The notes beneath the pieces are model-generated. The model saw nothing but the letters and a program-made list of their open reading frames with translations. It did not search any database and was not told the origin of the DNA. Of a DNA stretch of 64,000 nt, positions 18,945-28,039 are shown one piece after another (the stretch's first letter is position 1; the number at the start of each line of letters is the position of its first letter). Source of the DNA: Gordonia sp. PP30 (GTDB lineage Bacteria; Actinomycetota; Actinomycetes; Mycobacteriales; Mycobacteriaceae); assembly GCF_023100845.1 (NCBI RefSeq), contig NZ_CP095864.1:3720001-3784000 (forward strand), in the 5' to 3' direction. A program made the translations under genes and the position numbers.

Positions 18945-19817
18945 TCAGTCCCGCAGGGTCTCGATGATCGCCGAGAAGTCCAGGCCCGCATGGTCTTCGG
19001 CGAAGGCCGCGTACAGCCGGGCGGCGTGCTCGCCGAGCGGGGCCTGTGAGCCGGTGGAACCGACGGCGTCCATCGCCAGGCCCAGGTCCTTGTTCATCAG
19101 GGCGGTCGCGAAGCCCGGCTTGAAGTCGTTGTTGGCCGGCGACGACGGCGCCGGACCGGGAACCGGGCAGTTCACCTGGATGGCCCAGCAGTTGCCGGTG
19201 GCACCGGTCACGACGTCGTACAGCGACTGCGCCGACAGGCCGAGCTTCTCGGCGAGCACGAAGGCCTCCCCCACCGCGATCTGCTGGACGGCCAGCAGCA
19301 TGTTGTTGCAGACCTTCGCCGCCTGCCCGGCGCCGCTGGCGCCGCAGTGGACCACCTTGCCGGCCATCGGCTCGAGCACCTCGCGCACCCAGTCGATCAC
19401 GTCGTCATCGCCGCCGACCATGAAGGCGAGGGTCCCGGCGACGGCGCCCTTCACTCCGCCGGAGACCGGCGCGTCGACCTGGACGTGCCCGGCCGCCACC
19501 GCGCGCGCGTGCACCGCGCGGGCGTCGTCGACGGAGATGGTGGAACTGTCGATCAGCAGCGCACCCGGCTCGGCGGCCGGCAGCACGGCGTCGTACGCCG
19601 CGTGGACCACCGACCCGTTCGGCAGCATGGTGATCACCACCTGCGCACCCGCCGCGGCCTCACCGGCCGAGGAGAAGGTCACCACACCGGTGGCGCGGGC
19701 GGCCTCAACCGCCGCCGGTACCGGGTCGAAGCCGCGGACGGTGTGTCCGGCCGCGACCAGATTCGCGGCCATCGGGCCGCCCATGTTGCCGAGCCCGAGA
19801 AAGGCGATCGTCGTCAT
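18945..19817 (-). CDS. mmsB: 3-hydroxyisobutyrate dehydrogenase
   Basis: Oxidises 3-hydroxyisobutyrate to methylmalonate semialdehyde with NAD in valine degradation; 290 residues, usual length. The N-terminal Rossmann motif is FLGLGNMGGPMAANL, followed by the family signature DAPVSGGVKGAVAGTLAFMVGG and the catalytic Lys region GQAAKVCNNMLLA. The C-terminal KDLGLAMD motif is present. The start ATG at 19817 overlaps the acyl-CoA dehydrogenase stop as ATGA; a longer open frame upstream is antisense noise. It is the last gene of a five-gene valine/isobutyryl-CoA operon and is followed by a strong terminator. Confidence 0.96.
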   Translation of the reverse strand: MTTIAFLGLGNMGGPMAANLVAAGHTVRGFDPVPAAVEAARATGVVTFSSAGEAAAGAQVVITMLPNGSVVHAAYDAVLPAAEPGALLIDSSTISVDDARAVHARAVAAGHVQVDAPVSGGVKGAVAGTLAFMVGGDDDVIDWVREVLEPMAGKVVHCGASGAGQAAKVCNNMLLAVQQIAVGEAFVLAEKLGLSAQSLYDVVTGATGNCWAIQVNCPVPGPAPSSPANNDFKPGFATALMNKDLGLAMDAVGSTGSQAPLGEHAARLYAAFAEDHAGLDFSAIIETLRD

Positions 19818-21001
19818 CGGAGTGCTCCTTGATCCTGGGTGAAACGCGCGGCGACCGAGCGGCCGAGCACCACGCGCATGATCTCGTTGGTGCCTTCCAG
19901 AATCCGGTGCACGCGCAGATCGCGGACGATCTTCTCGATCCCGTATTCGGACAGGTACCCGTAACCGCCGTGCAGCTGCAACGCCTGATCGGCGACGGTG
20001 AAGCAGGTGTCGGTCACGTACCGCTTGGCCATCGCGCACTGTTCCACGCGGTCGGCGGCACCGTCGTCGAGCGCTCGCGCCGCGTGCCACAGGGTGAGCC
20101 GAGACGTGTGCAGGCCGGTCATCATGTCGGCGAGGGTGAAGCGGATGGTCGATTCGTCGATCAGCGCCTCGCCGAACGCTCTTCGTCCGGCGACGTACGA
20201 CGCCGCCGCGTCGAACGCGGCCTGTGCACCGCCGAGCGACGACGCCGCGATGTTGAGCCGCCCGCCGTTGAGTCCGCTCATCGCGATGCCGAAGCCGATC
20301 CCCTCCCGGCCGCCGAGAAGATTGGCGGCCGGGACGCGGACGTCGTCGAAGATCACCTGGGCGGTGGGCTGGGCGTGCCAGCCCATCTTCACTTCCTGCG
20401 CGCCGAAACTCAGGCCGGGAGAACCGTCTTCGACAAGGAACGTGGAGATGCCCTTCGGGCCCGGTCCACCGGTGCGTGCCATCACGACATACAGGTCGGA
20501 ACTTCCGGCACCGGAGATGAACTGCTTCACGCCACTCAGCACGTAGTCGTCGCCGTCGCGGCGGGCCTTGGTCGTCAACGCGGCGGCGTCCGAACCGGCA
20601 CCGGGTTCGGTGAGGCAGTACGACGCGATGGTCTCCATGGTCGCCAGCCGAGGCACCCACGACATCCGCTGAGAATCCGTGCCGTAGGCGTCGACCATCC
20701 ACGCGCACATGTTGTGGATCGACAAGAACGCCGCGACGGCCGGGTCGGCGTACGCCAGCTGTTCGAAGATTCGCACCCCGTCGAGCCGCCGCAACCCGGA
20801 GCCGCCGGCGTCCTCCCGGCAGTAGACGGCGCCCATGCCGAGGCCGGCGGCCTCACGCAGGACATCGACCGGAAAGTGTTTGGCCGTATCCCATTCTCTC
20901 GCGAACGGCGCGATCCGCTTCGCGGCGAAACCCGCGGCGGTCTCGACGATCACGCGTTCGTCGTCGTCCAGACCCGTCAGAGATCCTGACAACTCACCCA
21001 T
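19814..21001 (-). CDS. Acyl-CoA dehydrogenase, likely isobutyryl-CoA dehydrogenase
   Basis: FAD-dependent dehydrogenase of 395 residues. Flavin and substrate motifs CLTEPGAGSDAAAL and VKQFISGAGSSDLYVVMART, the QALQLHGGYGYLSEYGIEKI segment, and the active-site loop HRILEGTNEIMR with the catalytic Glu are all present. Given its neighbours (mmsA, mmsB, 3-hydroxyisobutyryl-CoA hydrolase and an enoyl-CoA hydratase), its substrate is most likely isobutyryl-CoA, giving methacrylyl-CoA; a 2-methylbutyryl-CoA or short-chain role is also possible. Ten bases separate it from mmsA and four overlap mmsB. Confidence 0.94.
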   Translation of the reverse strand: MGELSGSLTGLDDDERVIVETAAGFAAKRIAPFAREWDTAKHFPVDVLREAAGLGMGAVYCREDAGGSGLRRLDGVRIFEQLAYADPAVAAFLSIHNMCAWMVDAYGTDSQRMSWVPRLATMETIASYCLTEPGAGSDAAALTTKARRDGDDYVLSGVKQFISGAGSSDLYVVMARTGGPGPKGISTFLVEDGSPGLSFGAQEVKMGWHAQPTAQVIFDDVRVPAANLLGGREGIGFGIAMSGLNGGRLNIAASSLGGAQAAFDAAASYVAGRRAFGEALIDESTIRFTLADMMTGLHTSRLTLWHAARALDDGAADRVEQCAMAKRYVTDTCFTVADQALQLHGGYGYLSEYGIEKIVRDLRVHRILEGTNEIMRVVLGRSVAARFTQDQGALR

Positions 21002-21011
21002 GGTCGCCGCC

Positions 21012-22547
21012 TCAGTGCATCGTCGGGATGACGAACTCCGCGCCGTCCTTGATGCCCGAGGGCCAGCGCGTCGTGACCGTCTTGGTCTTGGTGTAGAACA
21101 TGATCGACGACGGGCCGTGCTGGTTCAGGTCGCCGAAGCCGGACCGCTTCCAGCCGCCGAAGGTGTGGTACGCGACCGGTACCGGGATCGGCACGTTGAC
21201 GCCCACCATGCCGGTGTCGACCCGCGAGGTGAAGTCGCGGGCGGCGTCGCCGTCACGAGTGAAGATCGAGACACCGTTGCCGTATTCGTGCTCGGACGGC
21301 AACGCGAGGGCCTCCTCGTAGTCCTTGGCCCGCACGATGACGAGTACCGGACCGAAGATTTCGTCGGTGTAGATCGACATGTCCTTGGTCACGTTGTCGA
21401 ACAGGGTGGGGCCGATGAAGAAGCCGCCGGAGAGCTCCTCGCCGTCGAACGACGACTCGTCGGCCGCCCGCTCCCGGCCGTCGACCAGCAGCTCGGCGCC
21501 CTGCGCCACGCCCTGACCGATGTAGTCGACGACGCGGTCGCGCGCCGCCGCGGTGACCAGCGGCCCGTAGTCGGCCTTCGGGTCGAGGCTGTGGCCCACC
21601 CGCAGCGTCTTGACTCGCTCGACCAGCTTGTCGCGCAACGCGTTAGCCGTCTCTTCACCGACCGGAACGGCGACGCTAATCGCCATGCAGCGCTCACCGG
21701 CGCTGCCGTAGCCGGCTCCGATGAGTGCATCGGCCACCTGGTCCAGGTCGGCATCGGGCAACACCACCATGTGGTTCTTCGCACCGCCGAAGCACTGCGA
21801 GCGCTTCCCGTTGGCGGCCGCGGTCGCGTAGATGTACTGCGCGATGTCCGAGCTGCCGACGAAGCCGAGGGCCCTGACGTCCGGGTGGGTCAGCAGCGCG
21901 TCGACCGCCTCCTTGTCACCGTGAACCACCTGGAGCACGCCGTCGGGCAGGCCGGCCTCGGTGAACAGTTCGGCGAGCATCACCGGGACCGAGGGGTCGC
22001 GCTCGGAGGGCTTGAGGATGAAGGCGTTACCGCAGGCCAGCGCCGGGCCGATCTTCCACAGCGGGATCATCGCGGGGAAGTTGAACGGTGTGATGCCTGC
22101 GACCACGCCGAGCGGCTGCCGCATCGAATGCACGTCGATACCGGCGCCCGCGCCCTCACTGAACTCGCCCTTGATCAGGTGCGGGATGCCGATCGAGAAT
22201 TCCAGAACCTCGAGGCCGCGCTGCACGTCGCCCTTGGCGTCGGCGAGGGTCTTGCCATGCTCCAACGACAGCCGGGTGGCCAACTCGTCCATGTTCCGGT
22301 TGATCAGGTCGACGGCGCGCATCAGCACCCGCGCCCGCCGCTGCGGATTCCACGACGCCCACTCTCGCTGCGCGGCCGAGGCGATCTCGACGGCGGCCGC
22401 GACCTCGTCGGTCGAGGCCAGCGGCACCTGCGCCTGCACCTGGCCGGTGCTCGGGTTGAAGACGTCGGCGGTGCGGCCCGACGGCGCGGCGTCGCCGATC
22501 GTCGCGCTGCGGTGGCCTTTGATGAAGTAGGGGATCTGCTCGGTCAT
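21012..22547 (-). CDS. mmsA: Methylmalonate-semialdehyde dehydrogenase (CoA-acylating)
   Basis: Aldehyde dehydrogenase family enzyme of 511 residues that converts methylmalonate semialdehyde, NAD and CoA to propionyl-CoA and CO2. It has the typical N-terminal YFIKGHRS start, GVVAGITPFNFPAMIPLW, the nucleotide site GFVGSSDIAQYIY and the catalytic Cys in GSAGERCMAIS. The MMSDH-type FGGAKNHMVVLPDAD replaces the general-ALDH Glu region, as expected for CoA-acylating members. It sits between the enoyl-CoA hydratase and the acyl-CoA dehydrogenase in the valine operon. Confidence 0.96.
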   Translation of the reverse strand: MTEQIPYFIKGHRSATIGDAAPSGRTADVFNPSTGQVQAQVPLASTDEVAAAVEIASAAQREWASWNPQRRARVLMRAVDLINRNMDELATRLSLEHGKTLADAKGDVQRGLEVLEFSIGIPHLIKGEFSEGAGAGIDVHSMRQPLGVVAGITPFNFPAMIPLWKIGPALACGNAFILKPSERDPSVPVMLAELFTEAGLPDGVLQVVHGDKEAVDALLTHPDVRALGFVGSSDIAQYIYATAAANGKRSQCFGGAKNHMVVLPDADLDQVADALIGAGYGSAGERCMAISVAVPVGEETANALRDKLVERVKTLRVGHSLDPKADYGPLVTAAARDRVVDYIGQGVAQGAELLVDGRERAADESSFDGEELSGGFFIGPTLFDNVTKDMSIYTDEIFGPVLVIVRAKDYEEALALPSEHEYGNGVSIFTRDGDAARDFTSRVDTGMVGVNVPIPVPVAYHTFGGWKRSGFGDLNQHGPSSIMFYTKTKTVTTRWPSGIKDGAEFVIPTMH

Positions 22548-22569
22548 GGAATCTCTCCTGGTGGTGGGG

Positions 22570-23367
22570 TCAGCGGTGCCGGAAGTTCGGCGTGCGTTTG
22601 TCGACGAAGGCGGTCATGCCCTCGGTCTGGTCGTCGGTGGCGAAGACGGAGTAGAAGAGGCTGCGTTCGGTGCGGACGCCCTCGGTGAGACCGGATTCGA
22701 AGGCGCGGTTCACCGCATCCTTGGCCAGGGCGGTCGCCAGCGACGACTTGCCCGCGATCTCGGCGGCCATGCCGAGGGCGGTGTCGAGCGTCTCGGCGGC
22801 CGGCACGACGCGCGCGACCAGACCCGCGCGTTCGGCCTCGGCGGCGTCCATCCGCCGCCCGGTCAGAATCAGGTCCATCGCCTTGGCCTTGCCGACGGCT
22901 CGGGTCAGTCGTTGCGAACCGCCGATCCCCGGGATCACGCCGAGATTGATCTCCGGCTGGCCGAACGCGGCAGTGTCGCCGGCGACGATCAGGTCGCACA
23001 GCATGGCGAGTTCGCAGCCGCCGCCCAGGGCGTAGCCGTTGACCGCCGCGATCGTCGGGGTGCGCAGCGCGGCGAGCCGGTCCCACTCGCCGAAGAACTG
23101 CTCGGCAAGCATCTCGCTGAACGACTTGTCCGCCATCTCCTTGATGTCGGCGCCGGCGGCGAAGGCCCGGTCCGAGCCGGTGATCACGATGGCCCCGATG
23201 CCGGGATCCTCGTCGAACGACGTCGCGGCGGCGACCACCTCGTGCATCAGCCGTGTGTTCAGCGCGTTGAGCGCTTCGGGCCGGTTCAGGGTGATCAGGC
23301 CGACGCGGCCGCGTGTCTCGGCGACGATCGTCGTGTAGTCGTCGGTGGGTCGTGCCGGGTCGGTCAT
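22570..23367 (-). CDS. Enoyl-CoA hydratase
   Basis: Crotonase-family protein of 265 residues, expected to hydrate methacrylyl-CoA to 3-hydroxyisobutyryl-CoA in this operon. Both catalytic glutamates of true hydratases are in place: one in [16 protein letters not shown], the other in [20 protein letters not shown]. The oxyanion-hole segment [10 protein letters not shown] and the C-terminal [18 protein letters not shown] are also typical. The ATG at 23367 overlaps the upstream hydrolase stop as ATGA. A longer frame upstream is antisense to the hydrolase gene and not coding. Confidence 0.95.
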   Translation of the reverse strand: MTDPARPTDDYTTIVAETRGRVGLITLNRPEALNALNTRLMHEVVAAATSFDEDPGIGAIVITGSDRAFAAGADIKEMADKSFSEMLAEQFFGEWDRLAALRTPTIAAVNGYALGGGCELAMLCDLIVAGDTAAFGQPEINLGVIPGIGGSQRLTRAVGKAKAMDLILTGRRMDAAEAERAGLVARVVPAAETLDTALGMAAEIAGKSSLATALAKDAVNRAFESGLTEGVRTERSLFYSVFATDDQTEGMTAFVDKRTPNFRHR

Positions 23368-24458
23368 CGGGCGTGCTCCTCGTCGGTGAAGGTCAGTTCC
23401 AGGTCGGGGGCTAGTGGCGCGAAGAAGGCGGCGACCTCGGCGGCCGACGGCTCGCGTGGGGGCCGCCAGTCGGGCGACCGATCCTTGTCGATCACCTGCG
23501 CGCGGATGCCCTCGGCCAGGTCGGGGTGCTGTAGGCAGCGCAGCGACGTCCGGTACTCGCGGCGCAGGATGTCCCGGAGGGAGTCGTCGGCGCGGACCGC
23601 CCGCAGTGCGGCCAGCGCGACGGCGACCGAGGTCGGCGACTTGCCTTCGATCCGGTCGGCGGTCTTGTTCGCCTCCGGGGTCTGCAGGGCCCGGCAACGC
23701 TCGACGATCTCGGTGACCGAGTCCGCGGCGAACGCCCCGGCGATCCACTCGCGCGCAGCGGCCAGCGCCGACGGCGGCGGTTCCACTGCGAAGCGCGCCA
23801 CCGCGTCGTCGACCGGTGCGGTGGCGAGCGCGGCGCGCAGGTCGTCGAGGCGGTCGGCCGGGACGTAGTGGTCGGCCAGCCCCGCCGCGATCACGTCGGC
23901 ACCGTCGAGCTGTACCGCGGTCAGCGCGATGTAGGTGCCCAGTTCGCCGGGGATCCGGGACAGCAGCAGGGTGCCGCCGACGTCGGGCACCAGGCCGATG
24001 CCGACCTCCGGCATGGCGAAGCGGGTGCGGTCGGTGACGATCCGGACGCTCGCGTGCGCGGAGATGCCGACACCGCCGCCCATCACGAATCCGTCCATGA
24101 ACGCCACATACGGCTTGGGGTACTCAGCGATGGCCGCGTTCAACCGATACTCGTCGCGCCAGAATCCGGCCGATTCACTGGCCGCCGCAGCGGCATCGCC
24201 GGCTCCCGCGACGGCGAGCGCGTCGGTGTGGATCGCGACGATGTCCCCGCCTGCGCACAGCGCGCGGTCACCGGCGCCGGACACCAGCACCGCGCGGATC
24301 GCGTCGTCGTGCCGCCAGTCGTCGAGCCGGTCGGCCATCGTGCCGACCATGGCGCGATCGAGTGCGTTGAGCGACGCGGGACGGTTGAGTGTCAGCTCGG
24401 CGAGTCCGCCGTCGACGCGCACGAGCACGGGGTCGGACGCGACGGTCGGCGATGTCAT
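23364..24458 (-). CDS. 3-hydroxyisobutyryl-CoA hydrolase
   Basis: Crotonase-fold thioesterase of 364 residues (HIBCH type) that frees 3-hydroxyisobutyrate from its CoA ester. Diagnostic segments: [12 protein letters not shown], the long [25 protein letters not shown] and [38 protein letters not shown], and ECRALxxP-type [14 protein letters not shown]. It is first in the operon; the start ATG at 24458 is preceded by GAGAGGAG at good spacing, so I prefer it to longer alternatives. Transcribed divergently from the LysR gene. Confidence 0.94.
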   Translation of the reverse strand: MTSPTVASDPVLVRVDGGLAELTLNRPASLNALDRAMVGTMADRLDDWRHDDAIRAVLVSGAGDRALCAGGDIVAIHTDALAVAGAGDAAAAASESAGFWRDEYRLNAAIAEYPKPYVAFMDGFVMGGGVGISAHASVRIVTDRTRFAMPEVGIGLVPDVGGTLLLSRIPGELGTYIALTAVQLDGADVIAAGLADHYVPADRLDDLRAALATAPVDDAVARFAVEPPPSALAAAREWIAGAFAADSVTEIVERCRALQTPEANKTADRIEGKSPTSVAVALAALRAVRADDSLRDILRREYRTSLRCLQHPDLAEGIRAQVIDKDRSPDWRPPREPSAAEVAAFFAPLAPDLELTFTDEEHAR

Positions 24459-24612
24459 CGGTGGGTTCTCCTCTCGGCCCGGTCCAGCACCGGTGTGTCC
24501 ATCGTCACCGGCCCGGCGAGCACGGGTCAACGACCAAGTCCGCACCTGCGCCCGTGCAATTCTGCCTCCGGCCTGGGGGCCGCGATGTGCGTTCCTGCCG
24601 TAGGCTCGGCTC
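24459..24612. promoter_or_regulatory. Divergent promoter region, valine operon / LysR gene
   Basis: These 154 bases lie between the divergent starts of the valine-degradation operon and the LysR-type gene. LysR proteins usually bind such shared regions, so the operator is expected here, but I see no clear T-N11-A box and name none. Confidence 0.45.
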
Positions 24613-25542
24613 ATGGCCGATCTGCCGCCCCGGAGCGTCGATCCGCGCACCGTCCGCGCCGACGACCTGCGCTATCTCCTCGCCGTGTCCGGCAGCCGGA
24701 ACCGCAGTGCGGCGGCCGCCGCCCTCGGGGTCGACGCCAGCACGGTGAGCCGCCGGATCCGCGCGCTGGAACAGGCGCTGGGTGTTCCGCTGATCCGGCA
24801 GGGCCCCACCGGCTGGGAACTGACCGACGCCGGGCGCGCCGTCGCGGAGACCGCCCGCAGTATCGAGAGCGCGGTCGACGGCGCGATCCGCGCGGTCACC
24901 GGGACGGCCGGCGACGCCCTGCGCGGCAACGTCCGGATCACCGCGCCCGACGCCTTCGGCACCTACTTCGTGGCGCCCGCGCTGGTCCGGCTGCGTGCCG
25001 CGCATCCCGGCCTCACCGTCGAACTGCTCACGGCGACAAGAGAGCTCAGTGTTCACCAGTCCGGCTACGACCTCGCGATCGCCGTCGGAACGCCGCTCGG
25101 CGGCAGGCTGGTGAGCGAACCGATCAGCGAATACGCGCTCGGTTTCTACGCGTCGGCCGATTACCTGGCGGACCACGGAGTGCCGGCGACGGTCGACGAC
25201 GTCCGCGATCACCCGATCATCTGGTACGTCGACTCATTGCTTCAGGTCGGCCAACTGGACCTCGACAAGCACCTGCCCGGGGTGACGCCGCGGTTCATGT
25301 CCACCAATGTCTTCGCCCAGGTCGAGGCCACCCTGGCCGGCGGCGGCGTGGGCCTGCTCCCGGCTTTCGTCGCCGACCGGCATCCGGGGCTGCGGCGCGT
25401 ACTCCGCCGCGAGGTGGACGTCCGGCTCGGCTACTCCCTCGCCGCACATCGCGACCGGGTGACCGATCCGGTCGTCCGTGCCCTCCGAGACGCCGTGATC
25501 GGCGAGGTCCGCGCCCGCCGCTCCGAACTCCTCCCCGCCTGA
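24613..25542 (+). CDS. LysR-family transcriptional regulator
   Basis: A 309-residue LysR-type regulator. The winged helix-turn-helix lies at about residues 17-75 (DDLRYLLAVSGSRNRSAAAAALGVDASTVSRRIRALEQALG) and the periplasmic-binding-type effector domain from about 100 to 300 (GNVRITAPDAFGTYFVAPAL...). It is divergent from the valine-degradation operon and separated by 154 bases, so it most likely controls that operon in response to a valine-pathway intermediate; this is inference from position. Confidence 0.92.
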   Translation: MADLPPRSVDPRTVRADDLRYLLAVSGSRNRSAAAAALGVDASTVSRRIRALEQALGVPLIRQGPTGWELTDAGRAVAETARSIESAVDGAIRAVTGTAGDALRGNVRITAPDAFGTYFVAPALVRLRAAHPGLTVELLTATRELSVHQSGYDLAIAVGTPLGGRLVSEPISEYALGFYASADYLADHGVPATVDDVRDHPIIWYVDSLLQVGQLDLDKHLPGVTPRFMSTNVFAQVEATLAGGGVGLLPAFVADRHPGLRRVLRREVDVRLGYSLAAHRDRVTDPVVRALRDAVIGEVRARRSELLPA

Positions 25543-25547
25543 CGCCG

Positions 25548-25592
25548 ACGCCGGCCGCCGTCACGCCGGCCGCCGTCACGCCGGCCGCGGTC
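25548..25592. repeat. Three tandem 15-bp repeats
   Basis: Unit ACGCCGGCCGCCGTC repeated three times immediately after the LysR stop codon; the third copy differs at one base. No coding role is apparent. Confidence 0.7.
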
Positions 25593-25708
25593 ACGACTCC
25601 GCCCGACCGACGTCGCCGTCGAGACCACTCACCCGTCCGTGCCGAATCCGGGTAGCGTGACTTGAAACAAAATGTGAATCGAGTGTCTAGCGCGGCGAGC
25701 GGCCGCGA

Positions 25709-27364
25709 GTGAGGGCCACACGAATGCCGAATCTCGGAGCGATCCGCGAACAGCTGTCAGACACCTTCGGTGCCATCCAGACGTTGCGGAGGGCCGGGAT
25801 CCTCCGACTCGGCGACCCCGGGCGCCTGGCGAAGACGATCAAGAACAACAAGCGCGTCGGACCGGCCGCGGCGGTGCTCGAGCACAACGCCGCGGACATG
25901 CCCGACCTCCCGGCGATCAGTGACGAGCGCGGCACGCTGTCCTGGCGAGAGTTCGACCGGCAGGTCAACGCGCTGGCGAATCATCTCCTCGACAGCGGCC
26001 TCGGGCCCGGATCGGTGATCGGGATCATCGCGCGCGACCACCGGGCCCTCCCGATGGCACTGTGCGCCACCGGCCGCGCCGGAATCCGTCTGGCGCTGAT
26101 GAACACCGGCTTCGGGACCACCCAGTTCGCCGAGGTCGCCGAGCGCGAACACATCGAGGCGATGCTGCACGACGAGGAGTTCACCCACCTCGCCGACACC
26201 CTGCCCGGCGACCTGCCGCGGATCGTCACCTGGGTCGAGGGCGAGCAGCCGATCCGCGGCGACATCCCCACCCTCGACGAGGTGGTCGAGTCCGGCCGGA
26301 CCGCGATGCCGCCGGCCCCCGACGCGTGGGCCGGCATGGTGATCCTGACCAGCGGCACCACCGGGCTGCCGAAGGGCGCGGGCCGCTCCACCTTCTCGCC
26401 GTTCGCGAGTGCATTGATCGTCGACCGGATCGCGCTTCCGCAGCGTGGCTCCATCGTGATCGTGTCGCCGGTCTTCCACGCCACCGGCTTCGCGCTGTGG
26501 GGAGTCGGCCTGGCGATGGGCAACGAGACGGTGCTGATGCGCCGCTTCGACGCGGAGAAGACGCTCGCGGCGCTCGCCGAACACCGGTCGCAGGCCCTTG
26601 TCGCGGTGCCGACCATGCTGCACCGGATGGTGGCTCTCGGCCCCGAGGTGATCGCCCGGTACGACCTGAGCAACCTGAAGTCCATCGTCGTCGCCGGTTC
26701 GGCCCTGTCCCCCGCGCTGTGCGCCCAGGTTCAGCAGGCGTTCGGCGACGTCCTCTACAACCTCTACGGCTCCACCGAGGTCGGTGTCGCCTCGGTGGCG
26801 CAGCCCGCCGAGCTGCGGCAGGCTCCCGGCACCATCGGCAAACCGCCGGTCACCAGCCACCTCGCCCTGTTCGACGACGACGGCAACCGTATCCGGGAGC
26901 GAAACACCAAGGGCCGGTTGTTCGCCCGCACCGGCGCCCCGTTCGAGGGCTACACCGACGGCCGGAACAAGGACTTCATCGACGGCTACATGTCCAGCGG
27001 CGACATGGCCTACGTCGATGAGAACGACCTGTGGTTCATCGCCGGGCGCGACGACGACATGATCGTCTCCGGCGGCGAGAACGTCTACCCGCAGGAGGTG
27101 GAGAACCTGCTCGCCGAGCACCCCGGTGTCGACGACATCGCGGTGATCGGCGTCGACGACGCCGAATACGGCACCCGGCTGCGCGCCTTCGTGGTGGCCG
27201 CCGAGGGCGCCACTCCGGACGCCGACGAACTCCGCGCCCACGTCAAGGCGCACCTCGCCCGCTACAAGGTCCCCCGCGACGTGGTCTTCGTCGAGGATCT
27301 TCCCCGCAACCCCACCGGGAAGCTGGTCCGCCGCATGCTGCCGACCGGCCCTCTCGACGACTGA
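25709..27364 (+). CDS. Long-chain fatty-acid-CoA ligase (FadD12-like)
   Basis: ANL-superfamily acyl-CoA synthetase of up to 551 residues that activates a carboxylic acid with ATP and CoA. The P-loop is ILTSGTTGLPKGAGRS, followed by LYGSTEVG, the hinge GRDDDMIVSGGENVYPQE and the catalytic Lys in NPTGKLVRR. The N-terminal 60 residues (LRRAGILRLGDPGRLAKTI) match the mycobacterial FadD12-type extension. Start is either GTG 25709 or ATG 25724 (MPNLGAIREQL); the latter has GAGG about ten bases upstream and is the better choice. Substrate is not set by the sequence. It stands alone before a repeat tract. Confidence 0.92.
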   Translation: MRATRMPNLGAIREQLSDTFGAIQTLRRAGILRLGDPGRLAKTIKNNKRVGPAAAVLEHNAADMPDLPAISDERGTLSWREFDRQVNALANHLLDSGLGPGSVIGIIARDHRALPMALCATGRAGIRLALMNTGFGTTQFAEVAEREHIEAMLHDEEFTHLADTLPGDLPRIVTWVEGEQPIRGDIPTLDEVVESGRTAMPPAPDAWAGMVILTSGTTGLPKGAGRSTFSPFASALIVDRIALPQRGSIVIVSPVFHATGFALWGVGLAMGNETVLMRRFDAEKTLAALAEHRSQALVAVPTMLHRMVALGPEVIARYDLSNLKSIVVAGSALSPALCAQVQQAFGDVLYNLYGSTEVGVASVAQPAELRQAPGTIGKPPVTSHLALFDDDGNRIRERNTKGRLFARTGAPFEGYTDGRNKDFIDGYMSSGDMAYVDENDLWFIAGRDDDMIVSGGENVYPQEVENLLAEHPGVDDIAVIGVDDAEYGTRLRAFVVAAEGATPDADELRAHVKAHLARYKVPRDVVFVEDLPRNPTGKLVRRMLPTGPLDD

Positions 27365-27379
27365 CCCCCGATCCCCCGC

Positions 27380-27955
27380 AGGCCGGGCCGACCGGAAAGA
27401 GCGCAGCGACCGCGGTCGCGCCGAAGCCCCCGGCCACGCACCATCGCCCGACCAGCCGTCCCCACCAGTCGAGCCGACCGACGGAGCGCAGCGACGAAAG
27501 TCGCGTCGAAGCCCCCGGCCACACACACCATCGCCCGACCAACCGGCCCCACCGACCGAGCCGACCGAAGGAACGCAACGACCAACGCCGCATCAAAGCC
27601 CCCGGCCACGCACACTTTCCCCGACCGGCAGTCCCCGCCAATCGAGCCGACCGAAGGAACGCAACGACCAACGCCACATCCAAAGCCCCCGGCCACGCAC
27701 ACCTTCCCCGACCGGCCGTCCCCGCCAATCGAGCCGACCGAAGGAACGCAACGACCAACGCCGCATCCAAAGCCCCCGGCCACGCACACCTTCCCCGACC
27801 GGCCGTCCCCGCCAGCCGAGCCGACCGAAGGAACGCAACGACGAAAGCCACGTCGAAGCCCCCGGTCACGCACACCATCGCCCGACCCAGCCGTCCCCGC
27901 CGGCTGAGCCGACCGGAGGAGCGCAGCGACGAAGGTCGAGTCGAAGCCACACCCC
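27380..27955. repeat. 87-bp tandem repeat array, about seven units
   Basis: The unit begins GAGCCGACCG and contains GGAACGCAACGACC and CCCCCGGCCACGCACACC. Full units start at 27471, 27558, 27644, 27731, 27818 and 27906, giving spacings of 87, 86, 87, 87 and 88 bases, with a diverged partial unit before them from about 27382. Central units are nearly identical; outer ones diverge. Because 87 is a multiple of three, long open frames appear by chance on both strands (for example minus 27262-27873), but unit lengths of 86 and 88 break any common frame. It fills the gap between the FadD gene and sdhC. Confidence 0.9.
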
Positions 27956-28039
27956 GTATCTCGGCGCCCGGCCGGGCCGATGGTCCCGAGCTCGGCCGGT
28001 CACCCGGTCCCGGGCCGGAATGCCGGTTACCGTCGGATC

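Noticed and set aside
25548-25592. Possible CRISPR-like or regulatory repeat after the LysR gene
   Set aside because: Three contiguous 15-bp units without spacers are a simple tandem duplication of GC-rich sequence.
27262-27873. Minus-strand frame with 29-residue repeats (RSFGRLDWRGRPVGEG...)
   Set aside because: It is produced by the 87-bp tandem DNA repeat, whose unit length is a multiple of three. Units of 86 and 88 bases break the frame and the sequence resembles dispersed non-coding repeats.
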